Assembly (NCBI RefSeq): GCF_047496725.1
Contig: NC_132982.1
Coordinates: 8,697,001 to 8,761,000, forward strand
Origin: Anoplolepis gracilipes
Taxonomy: Eukaryota > Arthropoda > Insecta > Hymenoptera > Formicidae
Reading direction: 5' to 3'
DNA length: 64,000 bases
Position 1 is the stretch's first letter; the number at the start of each line of letters is the position of its first letter. The notes under the pieces were generated by a model that did no database searches, was not told where the DNA came from, and was given only the letters and a program-made list of their open reading frames with translations. Shown piece after piece: positions 1-11,814 of this stretch. The position numbers and the translations under genes were made by a program.

Positions 1-684
1 CCTTCTACAAAATTCTTAATCTATCATTATATACATCATATTTTATCGAATTTTATCGAAAGCTGTAAATTATGTCGCAAAGAAAAAGAATCATTTTAAA
101 AAGATGTGACGTCTAAAGTATCTGATTTACGATATATTTTCAAAATTTATAGAATTTTGTATTCAAGAAAATAATTTATTTGAAGCATGTATTGTATAAT
201 GTTGACGATCAACGTACATGTTGACAGTTTGTAAGAGTTTTTTAAGAGAGTTAATTGGTAAAGTTATATGTATGCATATTTTATTAAAATATTTTAATCA
301 TACATATTATTTTAATATTACAAAGTATCGAGATAAACGTGACGTGGTCTCGTTGAAAGCATCTCTACCGTACCACACAGTACTTTAAAGTACGGGACTT
401 TAAAATAATTGTATTTCTCGAGGGCCTTAAATTCTTGGCTAACCCTTTCAGCAGCTCGGCCGTAGCACGGCATCTTACCTCTCCAGCCAGGACGCTTCTG
501 ACAAAGTAACGACCGTGTTTTACCGCCCGTTACGTAATTTTACCTGACGGCTCGTGGAAGCCCAGCCGCGAGGAAGAGCCTTCGTCCGTTACGCAATTTC
601 TTCGTCCGCGTACGTGGACACGTAACGACAATATGGCCACGCGAGGGGTACGGTCCGTTACACGGTATCGCTATTTCGGCCGAC

Positions 685-685
<1 letters not shown>
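1..685. other. Non-coding, AT-rich then GC-balanced
   Basis: AT-rich to about 410, then a CG-containing segment. No splice-bounded frame or RNA gene seen. Confidence 0.6.

Positions 686-723
<38 letters not shown>
686..723 (+). repeat. GA microsatellite
   Basis: Uninterrupted GA dinucleotides in a CG-rich block. Confidence 0.98.
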
Positions 724-731
<8 letters not shown>

Positions 732-786
732 GGGTGGCGGCGCTTTATTAACAGGCCGCAGCAACGGATAACGAGGACACGGGGAT

Positions 787-842
787 CCTTCCTTCCTTCC
801 TTCCTTCCTTCCTTCCTTTCTTTCTTTCTTTCTTCCTTCCAT
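787..842 (+). repeat. CCTT/CTTT tetranucleotide repeat
   Basis: About eight CCTT units, then CTTT units, then CCTT again. Confidence 0.97.
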
Positions 843-1174
843 CGGACCTGCCACTGACCCCCGAGGCAATATCCTACGCCGTACCGTCTCTTTCTCTCTC
901 CCGATCTCTTTCCTTCTCGACGACCCTAAATTAATATTCAAATCTGTACGAACGGTTCTCCACGCGTCGGCTTGAACGAGGATCCTCCTAACGGACGGAC
1001 GGATGGACGGACACCATTGTCGTGTCCTCGTGTGTCCTCAAGTGTCCTCGTCCGGCTCGTTCTACGATTCGTCTGATTCGATTTCTCTTCCTCTGCCCCC
1101 TTCTCCACTCGCGATTTTTCCCCTTGCGCGATGCCCTGCTGGCCGAGGTCCTTCCGCAGGATCATTGTAGAGTT

Positions 1175-1211
1175 CTTTTTTTACCTTTTTTTTTTTTTTT
1201 TTTTTTTTTTT
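1175..1211 (+). repeat. Poly-T tract
   Basis: Mostly T with two short interruptions, ending in 26 consecutive T. On the minus strand it reads as poly-A, but no retroelement body is recognisable beside it. Confidence 0.95.
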
Positions 1212-2529
1212 AACGAAGCACCGACCGTCTCCTATTGGTCGACTTGCACCGGTCGACAGTGGCGAGCGATCCAATTATCGCATCCGTTCGCGTTCCTGGC
1301 CATGCGATTATCTCGTCGCTACGATCGATGTAATTCTAGATTCTATGAGAAAGTTTCGTCTCGAAATGATGCGCAGACGATCATTGTAAGGTTTTATAAT
1401 AATTGCGCACGCCAGTTTATGAAGTTACATTTATGAATTTTAATTAGTCTAATATAAATATACGAGTTGTATAATTCAAAGTAAAGTCTGTTGAATAAAA
1501 AATTGTACAATCACTGAATAAAAGGAAAATATCTTAAAGAATAAGAATTGATTCGAAATCAAAAGAGATTAGAAAATCTAATAAATCAAAATTAAAAAAT
1601 AATAAAGTAAATATAATGTAAAAAAATATTATTAGTATAATAAAAAAATTTTTTTTAAACTATTAAGTGAAAAATTGTACAATCGTTGAATAGAATAAAA
1701 TGTCCAAATGTCAAAATGTCCTAAATCGTAAATTAATTTAATCATAATTAGAGAACAATTTTTTTTTCTAACTCTCAATCTTAATTAGAAAATTAGAGTT
1801 TTTACAATATAAATAATGTTATTATTTTTTACATTAGAATTAATTGTACGTTGAACAGAATTTTTCTCTTGCGCTTTTCGTTTCATCCTTCAACGGAGAG
1901 AACTGTATCACAAAATTCAGCATATTTGCTCTTCTCAGGCTTTTTTATTCTATTACGAGCGTATTTTTGCGAGAGGGGTCGTGGCCCGTTACGAATTCTT
2001 CGGCTTTCCGACATTTCCACGGTGCGTGCCGTTTGAACTCGACGCGATATATCGTACGCTCGCAAAGCGAAATGTCACCAAAAGGAGCAGCGAGACTCAA
2101 AAAAAAAACCAGCGCTCGAGGAACGAGAGGGAAGAAGATCGGGGAGGAAACTCGACGCGACCGAGTAAACATCATCTCTCCGCTGAGGGCTCCATTTATG
2201 GTCGAATTGCGGACAAATGACCGCGTCTCAATGCGCGGTTTTTCGGCGGCGAAAAAAAAAAAAAGAAAACAGAAAACCGAGAAGACAGAAAAAGAGATTG
2301 TCGTTCCCTAAGTCAGGTTACGCACGTCTCGTAAAAATGAATTGGAAAGAGAAAGAAAGAGACAGAAGAGGAAGAGAGAACGAGGGGGAAGGAAGGAGAG
2401 AAATGGAAAACGGCACGCAGGCGCATTGTCCTCGCGACGAGTGGAATTGTGAAATATGATCGGCTTTTAGTAAAATGAGACCAAAATATAGGGTGTCGAG
2501 AACTGCACTGCATCCCCCTCCCTCCCCTC

Positions 2530-2567
2530 TATTTCTCTCTCTCTCTCTCTCTCTTTCTCTTTCTTTC
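2530..2567 (+). repeat. CT microsatellite
   Basis: CT repeats with a few TTT interruptions. Confidence 0.95.
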
Positions 2568-5500
2568 ACCCTGGCCTCCTCGCTGCGTTTAAACATGACC
2601 AATGTACAATTTTGTTCTTTTCATGTGAATTATGTGAAATGCCCTTGAAATGAGCATCTCGTCTCGTTCTTTCGAAAAAGTTGACGTTACACACGAAAAA
2701 CGAATGCTCCTTTCCGATCGGAATCGGAGCGCTCAACATCTCCGTATTTCTGATCGAACTTTATTGACAATCGTACCATCTAACTGACATTTATCATTCG
2801 ATTATTCGATATTTATAATATCCTTTTTGTTCTTTTGCGTTACTTGTAAAGGTCAAAGGTTTTTATAACTTTTTTATATAAAATGTGTTAAAAGAGATAC
2901 AACCGCAAAAAGAAATGATTTCTCGTGCGAAAATAACTCGAAAATAAAGAACAATTTTTTTTTTTTATTTTAGGAAAAATTGATTTTAAAACTTGAACAA
3001 TTAATAATAATAAAAGACCGGAAGATTGTAAAAGTGAGTTATGTATCTATATATGTAGAGAAATAAAATCAAAATTGTGATAAAATTTTTCGTATGTCCG
3101 AGATTTATATCGCTAGAATCCAACGAGACTAATTGTTACTCCCATAATATATACCAAACAGCAAAGAGAGAGTTATGTTTATATAATATTATGTTTAACA
3201 TTTTGTCGATAGAAATTAAATTATATAATTACACTTAAAATTTTTACAGTTTATCATTTATCATTATCTTTGTTATATTTTAAGAAAAAAATGTTGACAC
3301 AAAAATTTGAATTTTTGAAATACTTTGACAGTAACGAATGTTCCTCTATAATGATTTAATAAACACAAAAAGTTTTTTAAGAAGCTGAAAAACATTTTCT
3401 CTTGCATGCATTGAAATTGTTTGTCTTACAATAATGCAAATCTCTCTTTCTCTTTTTCTTTTTTGTTTATTTAATTATATTCCTTTTGGTATTAGATGTA
3501 TCAGGATTGAGAAGCATTCTTACTTATCGTCACCCGGTGCGACTGTTTGAAAAGCAGAAAAGCCTTTTCAAAACGCACTGTCAATTCTCTTTCAACCATC
3601 AGCATTGTTTGTTCTTGTCGAAACTTTTTCTCGACCTTCAATAGATTCATGGCTATTTTGTTATCTTATGAATAGAATTTATCTCGTAAGATAAAGAAAT
3701 AATGATAATCTTTTTATTCCGAGATTTATTATCCGTTTGTACGTACGATTTCTTTTATTTCTGAAAAATTAAACAGAAATACTGTCATGTAGCTTAACAA
3801 AGAAGTTTGTCGTAGAAAATACATGTTTTACTGTATAGTACATTTGTTTCTTGTACCTTCCATTTGAAAAGATATTTAAATATTCAAAAGAATTAAAATG
3901 TAGCTCAAGTCTTATGTACATTTAAAGAACTTTTCCACGTTAAATTTATATTAAAAAAACATTATTTTCCTAATAATATTATCGTAAAATTACAATACGC
4001 AAATATATATTACACATGTATAAAAAAAAAATCGTGCATCTCATTCAAAATGCAATCTATTTCATCTTATTTCTTCGAAATAAATGCCAACGAAATAGGA
4101 GGAAACGGAGCACTGTCGCTCGCACAAAAACTCGTCAGATTTTAATATTCTGTCGCAAAATAGCGGAAGATCACTATCAATCGAAGAAAAGAGAGAGAGA
4201 TAAAAGAGAAAAAAGGAGAGACATGCTCCGTCGAATCCTATTTACGAGGCAAATTGATGGCCCGGAGTCTTACTGAATGCGGCGGTCTTTTTTTCAGATA
4301 TCATTACACTGAAGGGGCAGATGCAACAGCAGCAGCATCCCTCTCAGTCACCCTTCGCGAAGCCACGACGAGATGATCCCCTCTATTCCCCCCCTTCCCC
4401 TTCCTCTGGCTACTAACGGAGAATGGAGGCAGAGAACAATCTTCCCTTTATAAGAGACATACGAAGCCATTCGAATCCTGGGAACCGTTTTCTCCTCCCT
4501 TCCTTCTCCTCTGCTACTCCATCTCCGCTCACCTTCTCTCTGTCTTTCGTCTCGACTCGCAATTATTTTCACAGCTTGGTATCCACGCGCGAACAATGCT
4601 TGCTGGCAAAGCGCGAACCGATGCACCGGAACTCGCCGAAATCCGCCGCCGTCATCTGCAGCCGCCGAAAACGTGATGTCGACGTTATCGTGAAGCTTAA
4701 CGAGGGAAAGTCCGCAGGATGTCTCGGACGGAAAATTGGCGATGGCGTCAGTTGAGGCTTTAAATGAAGTTTACCGACGGGATCGTCCCTAACGGGAAGG
4801 AATGAGACTAAAACCGAATCATTTACATTTTCGAAAAGTCGAGGATTCGTTAGTGATGTAGTTACGTCTGCGCTACACGGTGCATTTAATTTATTTCTTA
4901 AACATGCAGTTAATTTCCCAGCTAAATTATGTATATAAGACAATTTTTTATATAATTAGCTAACTGTATATGTCAACTGCTTTTTCTTCGCATCTTCAAT
5001 AGTTTAAAAAAAAAAAAAAGAGAGAGATTACATATATTTATATTTAGAAATCTCTTATAATGACATTAAGTTTAAATGATATTAAAAGAATTATACTGCA
5101 ATTTTTAGAAAGATTTATTTGTATTGGCTTCTTTTTGAAAAATAAAATTATCAGTCCGGACACTCCGGACGTCGATTCGAAATAATATGTAGACACTTTG
5201 GACACAACCTCTGATCAGTTTCGGAAGAAAGACCTTCTGCGTCATAAGCAGACATATAATTGCAATTAGTTTTAGATAATTTTATAAATTGGATCCCGTA
5301 ATCGTGCGTGTACGTGTATTACACCTTCCGGGAGAGGGACGATTTGAAGTGACAACAGTAAACGCTTCTTTCTACCACTTTTTCTCTCACGCGTTTCTCC
5401 CGCTAATGTAATGAAATATTTCTGCTGTCGTGATGCAGTTAAGCTCGCGGGGCGACCACGCGAAACACGACGAAGTATGTTAATGCCGCTCATAAAGCTC

Positions 5501-6106
5501 CGCAACAGGTTCATTTCTCCGCGCGACGCGACACTCGCGAAAATCCACGGAGAGATGCGTCTGCACGTACGACACGCCATTTGTCATCTGGACATCTGAA
5601 AAATCTTATGAAATCGCACGTAGTTGGCCGCGGGACCGTCTTCTTTACGAGCGACAACGTCGTCCTCGACAGCATCGTTTTCGAAGATGGTTTCGGTTTT
5701 CCGCCTGCGCTGTCAGGTAAACTGAGAGTTTCGATTTTGATATCCAAAATACATCGATCTTTTTTCACTTACAAGTGCAATCTTAATTTGTAGGGGAGAG
5801 TATAAATACATTTACTATTTTTTTGCATTGAGATCATAATCGAAGCTTGTAATAATTTTTATTTTTCATTGATGATTTTAATGTTAAATTTTCTAATGCA
5901 ATATTAAAATTATTACGGTAAAAAAATCGTAGACTTTAAATAGCGGGATCGTATCTGATGTTTACGGAAGTGTGATCGCAAGACAAGTCTGCCGATACGG
6001 ACAGCACGTCGGGACCCCTTCGTTAGCGAAGATACTTAGACTAATCTCGCAATCAATCTTAAAAGTAGGCACGGTCAGATGGCAACAGCTGCCACGGCGG
6101 AGTTGA

Positions 6107-6114
6107 TGACGTCA
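6107..6114 (+). promoter_or_regulatory. Full CRE palindrome TGACGTCA
   Basis: A perfect CREB/ATF site in a short GC-balanced block (about 5940-6250) that also has CAGCTG E-boxes near 6086 and 6205 and several GATC-rich words. No adjacent gene is visible, so a distal element is the simplest reading. Confidence 0.45.
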
Positions 6115-7771
6115 CTGAACGCGAAAGATCACTCCCTTGCAGCATCCCATTCGGAGTAAACGGCTGAGGGCGACTCTCCGTTTCTATTTTCCCATCCCTT
6201 CAGTCAGCTGACGGGCATCACCTTGTCTGCCATCCGAAACAGCTGCTTACTCTTTAATCGTGCGTATCGCGTCGGCAAGGAAATGACTTTGTTTACTCGA
6301 TTGAGATTCATTATCTTACATATTATCCGCATAAAAATCCAAATTTTTCTTTTCTTCATCTTTCCAATACTTGTATATATATATGTGTGTGTTATCCTAT
6401 ATTCCAATAAATAGCGAAAATTGAATTTATATACATATACAAAAAAATACTAATAAATTATATTAATTAGTTTTGTATAAATTTTTTTTTTTTATAATTT
6501 CTTAATTTTAATAAAAAAAGCCTCTACGTCTCTTTAATTAAGAATCATCATTCTATATCCCTTTTTTTATAATTTTATGTGTGTGATAATCCGATTATCC
6601 GAGTATAAGAAAAAAACAAATCGCGCTGACATATCTTTCGAAGAAAATATTACGATTGTCGTAAATTTCGGGTTTCTCGCTAACGGAGTCTCGTTAATTT
6701 ACGTCGTATTTGCAGTCGCGTCTCCGCTTTTATTACTTGTTTGGAGAACGAAAGACCCCGTCGCGGTGACCTACAACCCTGGCCGGCGTGGCGGATTACA
6801 CGCTCGTGTCTCACGGGTCAAGATCATCGTACGGCCATTAGTAGCGCTCACCACCTCATAATCCGTCGACACATGACCCTGACTGACCGGAAAGACACCC
6901 GGAAGGACCGTCCGTCTCCGGCCGGAAGACCAGATCGACGGACATTGAACGAGGAACGTGCCAATCCTGTCCGGCAACGATCCAGTCCTGCAACTGCAAC
7001 ATCAGTCATCATGTTTAGTTCTCTGATGTCTTGCTTCAATTCGTGAAAGCTCGATGAAATACAATTTTCGCGCTAAAACAATTCCTATAAAATATAAAAT
7101 ATTACAATCTTATATTATTTTTTTAACATTTGGATAATACAAGATATAACTTATACAATAAGGTTTGTGATTATATATAATCAATTACACATACACAGTT
7201 ACTATCTTTATCATAATATTTTTTTATTTTGCTTCTTTACGTAATTACTTTATATTTTATATATTTTACTACTATTTATAAATTTATTTACATAGAAAAA
7301 AATATTACATCTTAGAATTTTTTAAATGCAAGCCAAGTATGTGTTTGTTGTTATTGATGAAAAAATGAAACATCTTTTCTCACACCTGGATGGCCAAATC
7401 GTATCGTAAGAGATCGTAATGTTATAATGCGTAACGAATGCGTGTTACACACGAATGGTTGAACGGCAAAAAATAATTTACATGACAGGTCACTCTGCTT
7501 TGTCAAATCTCGCAATCTATACAATATCCCTCGTTTATTAGCAACACTCTCCGACCGGCAGTTCGTCGACACATTGACCCGGGGCAACGAAGGAACTGTC
7601 AGGGTAACTAGCTCGAAATGAAGAGCTCACCGGTACGTGCCATCCTGTTTATCCATCCTAACCAGATCCTGAAAAACCTTTCGTCCACGCGCTCGACCCC
7701 GACTGCGATACCGCTCGATCCCGGAAAAGCGACCGTTGACGAAGTATCCTCCCGGTCGTTGAAGCGACTCA

Positions 7772-7804
7772 CCCGGGACCCGGGACCCGGGACCCGGGAC
7801 CCGG
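7772..7804 (+). repeat. Tandem 7-mer CCCGGGA repeat
   Basis: Four consecutive CCCGGGA units and a partial fifth. G and C runs occur on both strands, so G-quadruplex, i-motif or slippage are possible. Confidence 0.95.
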
Positions 7805-10800
7805 TTCTCCGGGACTCATTCGTCGCGAGAGCAACCTGCGGTGCGCGTGCTGGACACCGATCGCTCGCGAAATAAAGCGCGATAACCCGTGTCCGGTCCG
7901 AGTCCCAGGGAAGAGGACCGGCTCTCTTTCTTTCTCTCTCACTCTCGTAGGCCTCGACTACCCTCGACTGCGATGACCTCCGTGGGTCTCACGGGACGAC
8001 CCCGCCGATTATCGCCGCGGCTGCGCTTTTAGCTCACCGGTAACCGTCTCTCTATCGCAAAGTATATCTCTCGTGTACCGCGACGAGGATCGGGGCTCAC
8101 GATCGAGGAGGATCGGATTCGGCGGGTAATTAGTCCGGTTATATTATAAAGGGAGATCTTTTTTTTTGCGACACGATATTTATGGGCATTTCGAGCACGA
8201 CGCGGCGGCATCTTCATTGTTGAGCTGCGGCGATCGATTTCTATATAACTTTGTCAGATAGAGAGCGTTGTGAACGATGAGCAACGACGATAAGATTGCA
8301 TCGCGAGGAATAAATATCAAGAGAGACCAGCTATCTCTGTCTTTGTCGTTTGGGCGCCGTTTCCGTCGCCCATCGCCCAGAATCTTGAATATTTTATTCA
8401 TAGGCAAAGATTGTAACGCAAGAATTTAGATTAAAAGTAACAAAATTCTACCTAGATTTCACTAAATTTTGACTTAAATTTGCGGCTACTGTTATATCCG
8501 AGATTATTTAAATTTTCCTACCCCTCTACGGAGGTATACGCTTATCATCATTTGCATAGATCCCGAATGGCTCCGCGTCCACATTCTGCCGAAAAGTAAA
8601 TTACTCGCCGGACGCGACGTGATTTGACAAGCAACAATTCCAGAAAGCTCAGTCGAGATACAGCGCGGTACATCCGACCCGTATACGGATACCAGTTTGA
8701 ATTAAGAGATGTCCTTAAAGCCGTGACACATGGACGAGATTCTCTAACAAAGTCCCTCGCATTTTGCATTCGTAAGGCTTCATCCCCTAACTGTGTTGCG
8801 ATCAGTTTCGTGCCGTTAGTTTTGTATCCACATCTCTCTTCTCTTTCGCTCCGAATAAATTCGAATAAACTCAATTTCGATTTCCTTTGAAAATTCTAAA
8901 ACTTTAATGCCCGAGACTCTCCTTACGGAAACAGGATGGAATAGATTATGACAATTTTTTTCATAAATGTGTATATTCATTTAACTTTGAGAATCTTATT
9001 TTTATAAGTTAATAAAAATTGCAACAATTTTATGAGAGACTGTCTTATATCAAAATTTTTTTAAATTGGCATTATTATTATTATTTTTTAATAGAAAATA
9101 AATAATTCTTTCTTAAAATAAGAAAATCTATCGCAAGAAATGTATTCTAAATATTTAAAATTAAATTTATTATTTTATATAAATTCAAATATTCATTGCT
9201 GGGCCTTAGATCCTCTATGTTTCAATTTATTTGAAGCGAAAAGTATTCAAACTGGAAACTTGAAGTTTCGCTTCCTAAGAACGGGGTAGGTTCGTGTCAA
9301 TTTTCTTTACTTCTTCGCTGGGTCGTACGTGAAACGATACCCTAATGGGACTTTGACAGGGACCTGTTCGACGGTCAGAGGTCCAGATGAGAAACCGGAA
9401 GTCGAACGCCAAGGGTCAGAACGTGAGTCAGTGGTCGTCAATTCGAGTTCTGGTTTCGAAACGAGTCAATTCTTCGTGACGATCGACCTTTGTACCACGT
9501 AGAAGGGATCAATTCACCCTGACCAATGAAAGGGAAAATCTGGCAACACCTGTTCATTCCTGACGTTGAAACGTCCGCGTGTTTATTTATACGAAAACAG
9601 GTCTTCGAATAATTCTCGATGAGAGATTGAAAGTGTTGGAACTGTACTTGTTATAATTTGCATTTATTTCGTTATGAATTTGGCATCGTTTCATCGACAA
9701 ACATATTTATGTACAAAAACGTGAGAGAAAGATAGAGAGAAAGAAAAGAAAGAAATACACCTATGTTGAAACCTTCTACTCGTTTTAATTCATAAATATT
9801 GTTCAACTTATTATTTTAAACTTCTAGATTATTAAAATATTTGCGATAAATTCAAATATGAATTATAGCGTCATGAAACTTTTCCTAGACAGTGCTATTA
9901 ACAACATTAAACAATACCAAGTAACAATTTGAAATAAATATAAATGCATATCGAAAAATATTTCGTAAACATATATCTCCCAAGACAATGGCAAAACTGA
10001 TATTATTGTGATTTATTCTTAATTTATACTTATAATCAATGATGTATCCATATCTACCTTTCTCCCTTTCTGCTAAATTGACGCAAACAAGTTTAGGCGA
10101 AATTTTAATAATTATACTCCTAGCCTCTCGATTAAAAGATCGCTAATTTATTCGCGAATGAAAGTTACACCGACGCAAAAACATCGTTAATTCTCTTATT
10201 AGGGCGACGTTCTCTCGCGTTGTTTCTCGCTTCCGATTCTCCTATAGGTAAGGATGAGCTCCTGTTGCTCCGGTCGCTTCTGTCCTCGACACAATGGCGT
10301 CCCGCCGCGCGAGAAAGCGCATTATACCGCCCAATATTTCCCCGCTTTCAACTCGCGTATCGTACACACGTGTGCGCGCACTCGGTGTATATCTCGCGGC
10401 GACACACCCGGAAGAGAGGATATATGCCCCTAACCGTCTCCCATTATGCGAACCCCGATCTAGGGGCGAACTTATTTAGCGGCGTCGATCCCGGAAGGGG
10501 TGCAACTATAGCACCTTCCGTTCCGTGATGCTCTAGCACGAGAGAAAGACAGGCGGTGCGGGGGGAGGGGTGGGGTGGGGTGGGGAGGGGGTCTGAGAGT
10601 CATCGACAAAAAGAACGGAGTTTACTATCCGGGACGTGAAGAAGAGGAGAGGAGAAGAAGGGGTGACAAGTCGCAGGGATGCTGTGGGAATGTTCTCACA
10701 GGCGCGAGGAGATCACCTGTAACCATTGTAACGCGCGTCCCTCTCTTTTTTTTTTTTTTCTCTCGGCGGTGGAATATACTTACCCCCAGCGATCGGTCTC

Positions 10801-11750
10801 ATCCACAGCCGAGATAATCGGGCACGATCGAGAAGGTGCCCTCTCTCCTTCCGAGCGTGATTCCTTCGTGTTTCTTTAAGCCAAGATGTTTATCCTTTTG
10901 ACTCTTAGCTGCAAGAAAGCTGAAATTTTCAAAAGTTACAAATATGTAGAAATATACATCGTGTGATTTTATGATATATTTGTTTCAATTTCCCTCTGAA
11001 TTGGTTATTATATCTGATATCGAAAATTGCATTAAAAAAAATTAATTTTTAAAAATCACATTCCACATCTATAAATTTTTTTATTCTTCGTTTTTTTCTT
11101 TATCGAATATCACGTGTACGGAATAAATATTTGATAGCAGTATTTTTATCACCGTAAATTAAACGAATGATATTTTGTCACCAGAAAAATTTAGAAATTC
11201 ACACACATTTAATACTAATTGTAGTTCGCGACGATAAAAAAGATTACCTTGCATTTTTTTGTAGCGTGAAAGAGCGAAAATTGAAGCGAGTCTCTTCGCG
11301 TCGGCCATTTCGCGTCATACGTTCGCTTCCTGAATTTTTACTGTTGAAGCAAACAGGCCTTTTTTCGTTCTCAAGTGCGAAGCGGGTTGATAGCGCTCGC
11401 AATTTACTCGCTCAAATATTTGGCATTCGCTCGCGAGAGTAGAATTAATCGTCCTGGTGTGACGCGAGTTTGAGAGAATTTTTGCCGTAGTAATTTTCGC
11501 GATGCGTGGCGAAAATATATCTGGCATGTTACCGAGGCATCTCTCTTTTCTCGCGCATCAAGGAACACGCGCAACCCTTCGGCCAACGACGAAGAGAGGG
11601 GCTTCCCTTTTTAATTTTAATTTCCTAGCAAAATTCCCTTCTTTGTAAGTAGAGCGAGCGGGCCAGCCGATTACCGGAGAGAAAACGGGGCCGACGCGAG
11701 TGTGAAGAGAAAGACGGGACCGCCGGAGAGTGACAGAAAAAGAGAGAGAA

Positions 11751-11753
<3 letters not shown>
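7805..11753. other. Non-coding
   Basis: GC-rich from 7805 to about 8400, an AT-rich core at about 8890-9200, and another AT-rich stretch at about 9650-10140. Then comes a CG-rich block at about 10200-10880 holding the G-run tract and the donor-like ATAG/GTAAGG at 10247. Nothing recognisable as a gene. Confidence 0.55.
10560..10591 (+). repeat. G-run tract with G-quadruplex pattern
   Basis: Six successive runs of four or more G separated by single A or T bases. Any four runs satisfy the usual G-quadruplex pattern with one-base loops. Confidence 0.9.
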
Positions 11754-11805
<52 letters not shown>

Positions 11806-11814
11806 GAGAGAGAA
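11754..11814 (+). repeat. GA microsatellite
   Basis: A long GA run with a single T interruption at 11803. It lies in a GC-rich, purine-rich segment. Confidence 0.98.

Larger units (their letters stand above)
843..7771. other. Non-coding mosaic of AT-rich DNA and GC-balanced islands
   Basis: Islands lie at about 850-1310, 1960-2520, 4170-4850, 5290-5760, 5940-6250, 6700-7000 and 7550 onward. Between them the DNA is AT-rich. A weak exon-like stretch ends at a donor-like CAG/GTAAAC at 5716. No frame is long or protein-like enough to call a gene. Confidence 0.55.
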
